A stretch of 64,000 nt of DNA from Ferrimonas sediminum. Its GTDB lineage: Bacteria > Pseudomonadota > Gammaproteobacteria > Enterobacterales > Shewanellaceae. Position numbers and translations under genes: made by a program. The stretch covers positions 1 to 64,000 of the forward strand of contig NZ_FNEM01000012.1 in the NCBI RefSeq assembly GCF_900100175.1. Direction: 5' to 3'. Position 1 is the first letter of the stretch, and every line of letters starts with the position of its first letter. Positions 25,907 through 34,937 of the stretch are shown in pieces. A model generated the notes under the pieces. That model saw only the letters and a program-made list of their open reading frames with translations. It had not been told where the DNA came from and did not search any database.

Positions 25907-27982
25907 TTAGATAGAGAACTTAAGGTTAAAGGAGACAAAGTCTTTGTCTTCCATGGAGTTAGTAGAACCCTTTCCATCCCAGAAAGCGTTATAGCTGAGA
26001 TCGGCGGACCAGCGGCTCTGGTAATCGAAGCTCAGCGTAGCCGAGGCCGACTTGCGCTCTTCCACAAACAGGAACAGTGGGTCCGGAGTGGTACCACTGA
26101 CGTCGTGAGAGAACACCAGACGTGGTGACATGTTCCAGCCAAAGGCCACGTTGGAGTAATCCCACTTGGCGATCAGGCGATAGCCCCAGGCGGAGTCGGT
26201 TGGGAAGTCGTCCTCCTCAGGACCGTTGTGGAGAATGTCCAGAACCGCCAGGTTGTCTTCCCGCCCGGCCGAACCGGCACGTTCGGTACCTGGGCCGTTC
26301 ATCCGCAGAACCGCTTCATCGGGCATGTCGTGCAACCACACGCCGCCAATCTCGGCCAGCATCAGGAAGTTGTCCGCGCCCATGCTGGGGCCGAAGATGT
26401 GGGTCAGAGTCATCTGTACCTGAGTACTGTCGGTCAGTACGTAACCCGGTGCACGTTCACCCGGGCCGGCCTTGGAGCCGTCTGGCAGGGTGTACTGGGA
26501 CAGATCTTTAAAGATGGCGTAGGTTACCGGGTCGGCGTTGTACAACTGCTCCGGCATCGCCGCAAACAGCAGTTCTACATCATCAATCTGCAGCGGCTCA
26601 TCCTGGCGATAAGCCACTTCACCGGCTACCGAGGTATCGCCGATGGTGGTGTTAAAGGAGACACCATAGAGTTTAATGTCTTCCGGGTACTCCAGCTCGG
26701 CCTTGGAGAAGGTCTGCAGATCCAGCAGGTCCTGACGACTGACGTCACCATTAAGGCCGGCCAGGGTAGCCAGATCCGCCGCCACCGCGTCGGCGCCAAA
26801 GTTGGCAGTCTGGCCGCTGATCAGCGGGCGACGACTGTGGTAGTTCATGAAGTAGAAGCCAAATTCGGTGTCGTTCCACTGCGGCGCAAAATAGCCCAGC
26901 TTCAAACCGAACTGGCCCTGATCATCGGGCTCATTTTCATGGCCGATAAGGGTGGCCTTGGTGGGGTAAGCCAACGCAAACGGCGCCAATTGAGCCAGTC
27001 CAGCCGCCCCGCCCGCTTCCGCAGCCTGTCCGGCTACCATGCTGAGCTGGCTGTACTGCTGCAGCAACCAATCCAGGGTGTTGTCCGGATTGGACGTAAA
27101 ACCCAACTGGGCGTTGTTGGCGTAACCACCGGCACCGGCGAAATCGTTACTGGAGAAGTAGGTGCCGGTCACCGGCAGGCGGGTCTGCTCCCAGCGATAC
27201 TGGTAGAACGCCTCGAAGTTGAGGTTCTCGGTGATCCCCAACGACGCCCATACCATGCCGACCGGAATAAACGCTTCCTTCAGCTCCGAGCCCGGTGCCT
27301 GCAGACGCGCCAGATCCACCGGGTTGATGTTGTTGATGCCATGGGCAATCAGGGTGCTTTCGCCCCAGCTGACCACCTGCTCACCGACGCGAACCGACAG
27401 CGGCATGTCGCCAATGTCCCAGTCCGCGAAGAAGTAAGCGTCGAGCAGTCGAATGTCGGAACAGGCGTACTCGGACGCCTTATCGTCATCACACACATCG
27501 TATTTGGCCCCGGAAACCGGGTTGCGGTAATCAAAGTCGGAATCTTCCATGCGCTTGTCATAGAAGTACATGCCTCGAACGAAGATCCCCATGTTGTCAT
27601 ACACCAACTCGAGTTCGTGCAGGCCTTTGAAGATTTCAGAGAAGGTATCGCCCTGATCATACAGAACGTTTGCCAGATCGCCGTTGGCTGAATAAGAACC
27701 CGGCATGGCAAACAGCTGGTCGCCACCGTAGATTTCGTTAAAACGACTGTTGGCAAAATCGAATCCGTACCCGGTCCAGTCCAGGCCAGGCTGACTGGAT
27801 TTGGCAATCTTGCTGTAGTCGCGGTCTTCTACCCGCCACGCAGCACCCACTGTCCAGGTCGAATCAAAACTCCCCTCTATCTCTCCCCAATTGAAAGTGA
27901 CAGCTGCAGCAGGACCTGACAATATCAATCCGATACTGGCAGCCAACGCTGAGCGGCGAAAAACCAATGCGCCTTGTCTCAT
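25907..27982 (-). CDS. DUF1302 family outer-membrane protein
   Basis: The protein is 691 residues from the ATG at 27982, preceded by GGGAGAA at 8 bases. A signal peptide ends near PAAA (residue 27). The mature part has many short alternating amphipathic strands and ends in FNLKFSI, consistent with a beta-barrel in the outer membrane. Two Cys pairs (VCDDDKASEYACSD) may form a disulfide. It is the first gene of the four-gene operon. A start at 28081 would bury the signal peptide and is rejected. Confidence 0.88.
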   Translation of the reverse strand: MRQGALVFRRSALAASIGLILSGPAAAVTFNWGEIEGSFDSTWTVGAAWRVEDRDYSKIAKSSQPGLDWTGYGFDFANSRFNEIYGGDQLFAMPGSYSANGDLANVLYDQGDTFSEIFKGLHELELVYDNMGIFVRGMYFYDKRMEDSDFDYRNPVSGAKYDVCDDDKASEYACSDIRLLDAYFFADWDIGDMPLSVRVGEQVVSWGESTLIAHGINNINPVDLARLQAPGSELKEAFIPVGMVWASLGITENLNFEAFYQYRWEQTRLPVTGTYFSSNDFAGAGGYANNAQLGFTSNPDNTLDWLLQQYSQLSMVAGQAAEAGGAAGLAQLAPFALAYPTKATLIGHENEPDDQGQFGLKLGYFAPQWNDTEFGFYFMNYHSRRPLISGQTANFGADAVAADLATLAGLNGDVSRQDLLDLQTFSKAELEYPEDIKLYGVSFNTTIGDTSVAGEVAYRQDEPLQIDDVELLFAAMPEQLYNADPVTYAIFKDLSQYTLPDGSKAGPGERAPGYVLTDSTQVQMTLTHIFGPSMGADNFLMLAEIGGVWLHDMPDEAVLRMNGPGTERAGSAGREDNLAVLDILHNGPEEDDFPTDSAWGYRLIAKWDYSNVAFGWNMSPRLVFSHDVSGTTPDPLFLFVEERKSASATLSFDYQSRWSADLSYNAFWDGKGSTNSMEDKDFVSFNLKFSI

Positions 27983-28291
27983 TATCGCGGTTCTCCCTTC
28001 CCTGAATTTGTTGTTTTGGCATGCATCGCCAAGTAACGACACATTAACCCCATTGTTACAACAACACACACAGTGCCGCAACCTTTTTAGGAGGGAGAAA
28101 CAGGTTAATTTTTAGGGAGTTAACTCAACTTTTCTGGCTAAGTCAGAGTCGAAATTTGATTCTGGGGCAGACAGGCCGGGGCATCTGAGCGTAAGCTCTT
28201 GAATTTAAGCATTTTTGCGCCAACAAACAAAAACAGTCAAAAATACAACAGGCGTTTGAAGTAAAAACTCTATGCTTTGACCAACAAGAAG
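27983..28291 (-). other. Promoter region of the DUF1302-led operon
   Basis: About 309 bases, AT-rich compared with the flanks, containing several A/T runs and the downstream end of the DUF2835 neighbour's transcription on the right. I see no perfect operator palindrome and no clear sigma-70 pair I would defend. It must hold the promoter of the four-gene operon. Confidence 0.45.
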
Positions 28292-28513
28292 TTAGCTGAT
28301 TTTTATCAATTCGTTAAATTGACCGTTTAAATCCAGAGTCAGTTTAAACCGGCCATGTACGCCGTTGGCGGAAACAAAGGGACGCAAAAACCGCGGATGG
28401 AGGTGAATCACCTTGCCCTGCAGGCTGCGCACCACGACCACCTGAACCTGGCCCTGATAGTAACGTTGCATCTGGTTGGCACTGATGCCGAGATCGAAGA
28501 TATATTGACTCAT
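28292..28513 (-). CDS. DUF2835 family protein
   Basis: A 73-residue protein of the DUF2835 type found in gammaproteobacteria. Typical features are ISANQMQRYYQG near the start, a central basic beta region and GVHGRFKLTLD near the end. No function is known. It follows pepN by 36 bases on the same strand and is probably co-transcribed with it. Confidence 0.85.
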   Translation of the reverse strand: MSQYIFDLGISANQMQRYYQGQVQVVVVRSLQGKVIHLHPRFLRPFVSANGVHGRFKLTLDLNGQFNELIKIS

Positions 28514-28549
28514 AGTAGATGGGCGGCGGCCTGCGCCGCCGCCGTTTCC

Positions 28550-31147
28550 TTAACTCAGGCTCTTGGATACCTTCTCATACAGATCCCGGGACAGATCCCC
28601 CATCGCCATCAGTTCGGTCAAGCCGGCCTTCATCGCCTGCTGACGGGTCGCGTCATGACGCTTAAAGCCGATGAGCGGTGTAATGATGCGGGCGGCACAT
28701 TGAGGATTGATGCCGTTAAGGGTTTTCAGTTGCTCCACCAGGAACGTATACCCTTTGCCGCTGACGTCATGAAACGCCATCGGGTTGGCTTCGGCAAAGG
28801 CACCAATCAGTGCACGAACCCGGTTAGGGTTGGCCATATCGAAACGCGGATGGCTCATGGCGGCCTCGATGGCACCCAGAGCCTTGTCAACACTCTGTGG
28901 CGCCATCGCCGTCTGACTAAACCACTTGTCCATCACCAGCACATCGTCGTGCCAGCGGGCCTCAAAGCGACTCATAAGATCTTCGCGGCCCGGCAACAAC
29001 GCGCGATTGGCGGCGGTCAGCGCCCCCAGGCTGTCGGTCATGTTGTCCGCTTCGGCAAACTGGCGACTGACACGCTCATCGTCACCATCGAGGGCCAGCA
29101 ACTCCAGCAGGGTGTTTTTCAGGCTGCGGATGGCGGCATCGGCCTGCCCCTGCTTCTGCTGCTGTTGGCAGGCGTCGTAACGGCTGCTGATAACCGGCTT
29201 CAGGGCACGGGTCAGTTGCCTCTGGATCTCAACCCGAGCCTGATACAACTTCACCACATCGCTGCCTGGACGACCGTCCAGCAGTGTCGCTACGGACGGC
29301 AGGTTCAGCAGTTCCGCAACCAGAGCCGCGTCCACCCGTTCGTTGACCAGCACCGACTCGAAAGCGGTGACCAGTGACCGGGACAACGATACATCGGCAT
29401 TATCAAAGACACTGTAGATGGCTCCGGTCAGCAGGCTCTGGGCCGCATCCCAACGAGCCACAGCGTTGTTGGCGTGGGCCATCAGCAGGCACAGCGCCTG
29501 TTCATCCTGGGCAAACTCCAGTTTCACCGGCGCCGAGAACTCCTGCAGCAACGACGCCACCGGGGCTTCATTGACGCCATCGAGGACCAACGTGCCCTGC
29601 TCCTCCATCAGGCTGTAGAGGCCATTAAAGGGCTGCCCGTCAACCATAGCGGCGATGGCGTTGCCCTGGCTGTCCAGCAGTTCCAGTTTCACCGGAATGT
29701 GCAGCGGCAGTTTGTCGGCCTGATCCGCCGTCGCCGCGGTGTGCTGGCGGAACATCAGGGTGTATTGGGCTTTGGCCGCATCATAGTGTTCGGTCACGCT
29801 CAGGTGAGGGGTGCCGGACTGGCTGTACCAACGACGGAACAGGGTCAGATCCACGCCGCTGGCATCCTCCATCGCCTGGACAAAGTCATCACAGGTCACC
29901 GCTTGACCATCATGACGTTCAACGTAGCACTGCATCCCTTTCTGGAACCCGTCCTCGCCCAACAGGGTGTGCATCATGCGAATGATCTCCGCCCCCTTGT
30001 CGTAGACGGTGACGGTGTAGAAGTTGTTCATCTCAATCACCTTCTCAGGGCGAATTGGATGCGCCATCGGGCCGGCGTCTTCGGCAAACTGGACGCCGCG
30101 GATGGTTTTCACCGCCGCGATGCGGTTCACTGCCCGGGAACCCAGATCGGAGGAGAACTCCTGATCCCGAAACACCGTCAATCCCTCTTTGAGACTCAAC
30201 TGGAACCAGTCGCGACAGGTGATGCGGTTACCGGTCCAGTTGTGGAAATACTCATGGCCGATGATGGACTCGATGCGGTCGAACTCGGCATCGGTGGCAC
30301 TGTCGCCGTCGGCCAGCACGCATTTGGAGTTAAACACGTTCAGGCCCTTGTTCTCCATGGCGCCCATGTTGAAGAAGTCCACCGCCACGACCATGTAGAT
30401 GTCCAGGTCGTACTCCAGGCCGAAACGATCCTCATCCCATTTCATCGCCGCCTTCAGGCTGGCGATGGCGTGGTGACCGCGTTGCTCCTGGCCTTTATCC
30501 ACGAACAGTTGCAGCTCGACCCGGCGGCCACTACGGGTAACGAAATGATCATCGAGACGGTCGAAGTCACCGGCCACCAGGGCAAACAGATAGCTGGGTT
30601 TCGGGAACGGATCTTCCCAGGTAGCAAAGTGCCAGCCGTTTTCCAGCTCTCCGCTGTCGATCTTGTTGCCGTTACCCAACAGGTAGGGGTAGTCGGCCTT
30701 TGGCGCCTCGATGCGGGTGGTGTAGCGCGCCAGCACGTCGGGACGATCGAGGAAATAGGTGATGCGACGAAAGCCCTCGGCCTCACACTGGGTACAGAAC
30801 ACCCCTTGCGATTTATACAATCCCTCCAGGGCAGTGTTGTTGGCCGGATCGATCTCGGTTTCAATCACCAGCTCAAACTCAGGCAGATCCGCCTCAATCG
30901 TCAACTGGTCATCCTGCACCTGATAGCGGGACTGAGGCAGTGGCTGGCCGTCGATGGACACCGACAATAGGGACATCGACTCGCCACTGAGCATCAGGGT
31001 GGTCGCCGCCTCGTTCCGGCGATGTACCTGGCTGGTGGCCACAATCCGGGTCTGATGGTCATCCAGCCGAACGATCAGATTGAGGGTGTCGATGCTAAAA
31101 TCACTGGGAGCGTAATCCAGTCGGTGGCGCGCTGTCGGTTGAGACAT
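28550..31147 (-). CDS. pepN: Aminopeptidase N (M1 family)
   Basis: PepN is a cytoplasmic zinc aminopeptidase with broad specificity for peptide turnover. The 865-residue product matches E. coli PepN in length (870). It shows the substrate-binding GAMEN motif (MGAMENKGLN), the zinc motif HEYFHNWTGNR and the third zinc ligand Glu in LKEGLTVFRDQEF. The N-terminal beta domain, catalytic domain and C-terminal helical domain are all present. About 110 bases upstream hold the promoter. Confidence 0.97.
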   Translation of the reverse strand: MSQPTARHRLDYAPSDFSIDTLNLIVRLDDHQTRIVATSQVHRRNEAATTLMLSGESMSLLSVSIDGQPLPQSRYQVQDDQLTIEADLPEFELVIETEIDPANNTALEGLYKSQGVFCTQCEAEGFRRITYFLDRPDVLARYTTRIEAPKADYPYLLGNGNKIDSGELENGWHFATWEDPFPKPSYLFALVAGDFDRLDDHFVTRSGRRVELQLFVDKGQEQRGHHAIASLKAAMKWDEDRFGLEYDLDIYMVVAVDFFNMGAMENKGLNVFNSKCVLADGDSATDAEFDRIESIIGHEYFHNWTGNRITCRDWFQLSLKEGLTVFRDQEFSSDLGSRAVNRIAAVKTIRGVQFAEDAGPMAHPIRPEKVIEMNNFYTVTVYDKGAEIIRMMHTLLGEDGFQKGMQCYVERHDGQAVTCDDFVQAMEDASGVDLTLFRRWYSQSGTPHLSVTEHYDAAKAQYTLMFRQHTAATADQADKLPLHIPVKLELLDSQGNAIAAMVDGQPFNGLYSLMEEQGTLVLDGVNEAPVASLLQEFSAPVKLEFAQDEQALCLLMAHANNAVARWDAAQSLLTGAIYSVFDNADVSLSRSLVTAFESVLVNERVDAALVAELLNLPSVATLLDGRPGSDVVKLYQARVEIQRQLTRALKPVISSRYDACQQQQKQGQADAAIRSLKNTLLELLALDGDDERVSRQFAEADNMTDSLGALTAANRALLPGREDLMSRFEARWHDDVLVMDKWFSQTAMAPQSVDKALGAIEAAMSHPRFDMANPNRVRALIGAFAEANPMAFHDVSGKGYTFLVEQLKTLNGINPQCAARIITPLIGFKRHDATRQQAMKAGLTELMAMGDLSRDLYEKVSKSLS

Positions 31148-31347
31148 GCTGCGATTCTCCTTGCGTTAGTCTGTGCCTTCGCGGCGATAACCGAACCAGC
31201 ACTTAGGTGTGCGGGCCCCACCCTGTCCACAGGGCAAGTAATGGCCAATGCCGGTTTGAACGATGACGCCCAGTATACCAAGAATTCTTACGGTTCCAGT
31301 GCAGCAGCCCTCAACCGCTGGACAATTAAACAGTTTTCACCGCCCAG

Positions 31348-31372
31348 AAAAAAGCGCCGACGGGCGGCGCTT
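31348..31372 (-). terminator. Terminator after the sodium-dependent transporter gene
   Basis: AAGCGCCG and CGGCGCTT pair around a 5-base loop, followed on the minus strand by T-rich sequence (six T). Confidence 0.85.
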
Positions 31373-31393
31373 GTTGAATCGGTCCTCTGACGG

Positions 31394-32761
31394 TCAGAGA
31401 TTCAGCACACCAATAAGATTGAGGAACACCGCCACAATCGCCACCGGAGCCACAAAACGCAGTGACAGCTGCCACAACCGATACAGCGCCGGCGTGGTGT
31501 CCAGGGTGCGCCGGCTGATCTCCTCGGACACCGCCCAGCTGGCAAACACTGCGATGATCAAGCCTCCCAGGGGCAGCATGATGTTGGCGGTGATGTAGTC
31601 CAGCAGGTCAAAGAAGCTGATACGGATGTCGCCCCACAAAGACACCACACTCCATTCGGCGCCGGTCAGAGAGAAAACCGTCAACAGACTCGCGAGCCAG
31701 ATGGCAAAGCCGGCCGACGCCGACGCCTGCCAACGGCTGAGGCCGCGATTTTCCACCAGCCAGGCGACACTGGATTCAATCAGGGCGATGGAGGAGGTAA
31801 ACGCCGCAACGACCACCATCAGGAAAAAGCTGCCACCAAACAGTTGCCCCAGTGGCATCTGGCCAAAGGCGATGGGCAAACTCTGGAATATCAAGCCCGG
31901 TCCGGCTCCTGCCGGCAAGCCGTTGGCAAACACGATGGGAAAGATCGCCAACCCGGCCATCAGGGCCACCAGAGTATCCATAATGGCGATGTACACCGAG
32001 GTTTTCACTAACGAGGTGTTGTCCGGCAGGTAAGCGCCATACATCATCATAATGCCGGAGGCCAGTGACAGGGTGAAGAAACTGTGTCCGAGGGCGATAA
32101 GTACCCCGTTCCAGCTGAGTTTTGAGAAGTCGGCGGCAAACATAAACTGCACCGCCTCACTGAAGTTACCGGTAGCGGCGGCATAACCCACCATGATGGC
32201 CAACAGTACAAACAGGATTGGCATCATGAGGTTGACCGCTTTTTCCAGCCCCTTCTGTAACCCCTTGCCCACCACCAGCACGGTACCCAGCACAATAAAG
32301 CCACTCCACCCCATCAGGGCCCAGGGGCCGGCGTTCAGTTCTGTGAACAACAAGCCGATCTGTTCGGCTCCCTGGTTCTCAAAGCGGCCACTGAAGCCGT
32401 ACCAGGTGTAAGCCACCGCCCAACCGGCAATCACCACATAGAAGGAGAGGATCAGAAATCCGGCCGCGACCCCGCCCCAACCGGTCACCCGCCAGGCGGA
32501 GGAGCGACCGGACGCCTTGGCCATCAACACCGCCGACCTCGCCGGAGTCTGACGACCGAACTTACCGATCATCACCTCGGCCATCATCACCGGGATACCA
32601 ATCAGGGCGATGCACACCAGGTACACCAGTACAAAGGCGCCGCCGCCGTTTTCCCCCATGATATAGGGAAACTTCCAGATGTTACCCAGCCCCACAGCGG
32701 CGCCGGTGGCCGCCAGTACATAACTAAACCTGCTGGTCCACTGTCCATGATTCTGTGACAT
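31394..32761 (-). CDS. Sodium-dependent transporter, NSS (SNF) family
   Basis: A 455-residue inner-membrane protein of the neurotransmitter:sodium symporter family, with 11-12 predicted helices. The sodium and substrate site on helix 1 is visible (GAAVGLGNIWKFPY), as is the helix 6 region (GHSFFTLSLASGIMMMYG) with the unwound substrate site. Bacterial members take up amino acids such as Trp, Tyr or Leu; the substrate here cannot be predicted. The gene is monocistronic. Confidence 0.93.
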   Translation of the reverse strand: MSQNHGQWTSRFSYVLAATGAAVGLGNIWKFPYIMGENGGGAFVLVYLVCIALIGIPVMMAEVMIGKFGRQTPARSAVLMAKASGRSSAWRVTGWGGVAAGFLILSFYVVIAGWAVAYTWYGFSGRFENQGAEQIGLLFTELNAGPWALMGWSGFIVLGTVLVVGKGLQKGLEKAVNLMMPILFVLLAIMVGYAAATGNFSEAVQFMFAADFSKLSWNGVLIALGHSFFTLSLASGIMMMYGAYLPDNTSLVKTSVYIAIMDTLVALMAGLAIFPIVFANGLPAGAGPGLIFQSLPIAFGQMPLGQLFGGSFFLMVVVAAFTSSIALIESSVAWLVENRGLSRWQASASAGFAIWLASLLTVFSLTGAEWSVVSLWGDIRISFFDLLDYITANIMLPLGGLIIAVFASWAVSEEISRRTLDTTPALYRLWQLSLRFVAPVAIVAVFLNLIGVLNL

Positions 32762-33078
32762 CCTTGCTACTCCCTAAGCCGGTGCAACGGCTCTGTGCCA
32801 ATGGGCGTACTGCCCTAGAGCTCTGTTATTGTTAATATAATGTTGCTTATCCTTTAGATTTAGCACAATCGCCGCAGGATGCCCAGCCCCGGGGCAGCAG
32901 TTCGAGCCCCACACGGCAGCACAATCAGCGATAAATGGAGCCACCGCCCCCAATTCGAACCACCTCTGCCCTCTGCTACCCGACGGCTTGCCGCGGCCGG
33001 CCATAAAGTCAGTGATAGATCCCGTTAGTCGCCATGGCCTTTGGCCTATTGCCACCAACAGCGGCGGTGTCAGGCACG
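32762..33078. other. Gap between the transporter and rdhB
   Basis: About 317 bases. The left part should contain the transporter promoter on the minus strand (an AT-rich stretch near 32822-32865). An open frame of 94 codons on the minus strand is GC-driven, has no ribosome binding site and is not called. Confidence 0.5.
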
Positions 33079-33101
33079 AAAAAACCGCCCGAAGGCGGTT
33101 T
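33079..33101 (-). terminator. Terminator after rdhB (probably bidirectional)
   Basis: AAACCGCC and GGCGGTTT pair around CGAA/TTCG. On the minus strand six T follow; on the plus strand TTTGTTTT follows. Confidence 0.87.
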
Positions 33102-33134
33102 GTTTTAGCGACCCGGTAGGCTGCGGTTACGCCG

Positions 33135-33422
33135 CTAACGCTTGAGCAACCGCGGCCTGGGAGCGATGAAGTATCGCCAGGTGCAGGATAGCGTCAGCAG
33201 TCCACCAAGTCCGAAAATCATCAGCCCCATCGCCCCAGATTGGGCTTCCCCCTCGGCAAAGGAGGCCCATGACCAACCGATGGTGAGCCACACCAGGGCG
33301 GCGGAAGCGGCCAGCCCGAGATACGCTCTCCAATCCAGCCAGTAACGCGCACCGATGCTGGATACCGCATTCCATGCCACCACGGTCAGCATCCCCATTA
33401 AATACCATTGCAGTCCCATCAT
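33135..33422 (-). CDS. rdhB: RdhB-like membrane anchor of the reductive dehalogenase
   Basis: A 95-residue, very hydrophobic protein with three predicted helices (about residues 4-20, 31-50 and 65-84) and a basic end (RPRLLKR). Organohalide-respiration operons encode such small RdhB proteins, which tether the Tat-exported catalytic subunit to the outer face of the cytoplasmic membrane. The assignment rests on size, helix number and its place one base after the rdhA stop. The ribosome binding site AAGGAGG lies within the last codons of rdhA, 6 bases before the ATG, so the genes are translationally coupled. Confidence 0.83.
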   Translation of the reverse strand: MMGLQWYLMGMLTVVAWNAVSSIGARYWLDWRAYLGLAASAALVWLTIGWSWASFAEGEAQSGAMGLMIFGLGGLLTLSCTWRYFIAPRPRLLKR

Positions 33423-33423
33423 C

Positions 33424-34830
33424 TTAAACCTCCTTGTTCCAAAACAGGCTATGAGCCTTGGTCACATCCATATTGCCGTAACCAAACAGGGTATCCATCT
33501 CTCTCATAAAGGAATGGATTGGCCCCTTGGTAAAGGTGTTTGAAGCGTCAATCAACCTATGGTGCCAGAAATCCGGCTTGTTCCAGGGGCAGGCCTTGAT
33601 GCAGTTGGTACAGGCAACGTTATTGTCGTGCCAGAACTTGTAGCATTTTTTGGCGTCGTTATAGAACTTGAGCACCCCCTTCTGGCCATGCCAGCCGATA
33701 TCCGGGTTATCGGCGTCCTTGTAGGTCGGCGCATAGCTTGGTTCATCGTCGGTGGTGATCGCATCGGAGGGGCAGCGGTCGGCGCACAGTTTGCAATGAC
33801 GACAAAACTCCATGATGCCGAAGTTCCTTGGCTTGTCGTACTCAACGAAATCAAGATCGGTCAACACTGCGGAGATCCGTACTCTGGGCCCCAGGCCAGG
33901 GGCAACCAAGGCACCGTTTCGGGCCCCCTCACCCAGCCCGGCCATGATGCCGTAGGCGACTTTGTTGATGGAGTCGTTGTGGGACGCGACCGCCTGGTAA
34001 CCGAGACGACGGATAAAGTCGGCCAAAGAGCCGGCAGTCACCGCCATATCGGTATAGCCCTTGTTCACTGCCCCCACCGAGGTCGCCGCCGGCGAGGTGC
34101 GGATTCCGTCATAATCCATCTCGTGCAGCATGACGATGACGGTCTTGGGCTTAAACGGATACTCCTCCCATGAGACCTCCTTGTCCTGGAACATGTCGAA
34201 CATCGGCTCGAAATTCCAACGCGGATCGTTATAGGTAATCCCCACCCGGGTTGCACCAAACAGCTTAGCGGCCCGCTTAATTCGAACGGCGGCATCCTGT
34301 TTTGAGTTAAATTGCCATTGGTGAGGCGCCAGGTTCTTCTGTTCCCAGCTACAGATCCCCGGAGCATTGGGCTGGCCGAATTTGGCCATCTTGCCCAGAT
34401 AATCCAGGGGATGGGAGGCAGCACAAAACAGAGCCCAGTCGATCTGCTGATAGCCGGGCTTGTCACTCTGCCATTGCTCAGGGGGGCGGGTGTAATCGGA
34501 AGCGGCAAACAGGCCATCGTTGAACGTCCATCCTGGCGCCCCAGCAATCTCGGCAAACAGCCGATCACGCTCGGGATGCTTCCGGCGCATGGTCTCCGAC
34601 GCCGCCTGGGAAAAGATCCAGTTTCGTTGGGCGAAAGGCTTGAGCACCGCCTCATCCACCGGCATGGGGAACCCCCCTTCAAAAGGCACTCCCTGAATTC
34701 GATTTCCGACCCAGGCCGCGGCGCCACCAGAGGCAGCGAGCCCCGCCGCCACTGCGCTCAACTTAAACAGTTTACGTCGTTCAAGATCCACCGGAGCCCC
34801 GGTCGGAGTCTGAGAAGGTTCGGTTGTCAT
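33424..34830 (-). CDS. rdhA: Respiratory reductive dehalogenase, catalytic subunit (corrinoid/Fe-S)
   Basis: The 468-residue protein reductively removes halogen from an organohalide, using a corrinoid and two 4Fe-4S clusters. A Tat signal (ERRKLFKL, residues 17-24) is followed by a hydrophobic stretch. The clusters are bound by C343, C346, C349, C353 (CRHCKLCADRCP) and by C396, C407, C410, C414 (CTNCIKACP). Tyr259, Asn285 and Arg318 are spaced 26 and 33 apart, exactly as the active-site Tyr246, Asn272 and Arg305 that I recall for Sulfurospirillum PceA. Length (PceA 501) and the absence of N-terminal B12-binding or C-terminal reductase domains place it in the respiratory, membrane-anchored class. 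The substrate cannot be read from sequence. A GGGGA ribosome binding site precedes the ATG. Confidence 0.93.
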   Translation of the reverse strand: MTTEPSQTPTGAPVDLERRKLFKLSAVAAGLAASGGAAAWVGNRIQGVPFEGGFPMPVDEAVLKPFAQRNWIFSQAASETMRRKHPERDRLFAEIAGAPGWTFNDGLFAASDYTRPPEQWQSDKPGYQQIDWALFCAASHPLDYLGKMAKFGQPNAPGICSWEQKNLAPHQWQFNSKQDAAVRIKRAAKLFGATRVGITYNDPRWNFEPMFDMFQDKEVSWEEYPFKPKTVIVMLHEMDYDGIRTSPAATSVGAVNKGYTDMAVTAGSLADFIRRLGYQAVASHNDSINKVAYGIMAGLGEGARNGALVAPGLGPRVRISAVLTDLDFVEYDKPRNFGIMEFCRHCKLCADRCPSDAITTDDEPSYAPTYKDADNPDIGWHGQKGVLKFYNDAKKCYKFWHDNNVACTNCIKACPWNKPDFWHHRLIDASNTFTKGPIHSFMREMDTLFGYGNMDVTKAHSLFWNKEV

Positions 34831-34861
34831 TGGTTCCCCTTAAAAAGTACCATCAAAGTAA

Positions 34862-34881
34862 TTCAAAATTATAATTTTGAA
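34862..34881 (-). promoter_or_regulatory. 20-bp perfect palindrome over the rdhA -10 region
   Basis: TTCAAAATTATAATTTTGAA reads identically on both strands. On the minus strand its centre contains a consensus TATAAT, with a poor -35 (CTAAAA) about 17 bases upstream, the picture of an activator-dependent promoter. It ends 31 bases upstream of the rdhA ATG. It does not fit FNR, CRP or the CprK dehalobox. Confidence 0.62.
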
Positions 34882-34916
34882 ACTTAAGGTTTTTTAGAGG
34901 TTCGAACCGAAACCGC

Positions 34917-34935
34917 TTATGCTTCAGATGCATAA
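34917..34935 (-). promoter_or_regulatory. LysR-type regulator box upstream of rdhA
   Basis: TTATGC-N7-GCATAA is an interrupted palindrome of the T-N11-A kind bound by LysR-type regulators. Its centre is about 64 bases upstream of the predicted rdhA transcription start, the usual recognition position. It lies 3 bases past the stop of the lysR-type gene. Confidence 0.6.
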
Positions 34936-34937
34936 CC

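Noticed and set aside
32774-33058. 94-codon ORF on the minus strand
   Set aside because: No ribosome binding site, GC-driven, and it would occupy the transporter promoter.
34862-34881. FNR, CRP or CprK (dehalobox) site upstream of rdhA
   Set aside because: The palindrome lacks TTGAT/ATCAA, TGTGA/TCACA and TTAAT/ATTAA half sites at the correct spacing.
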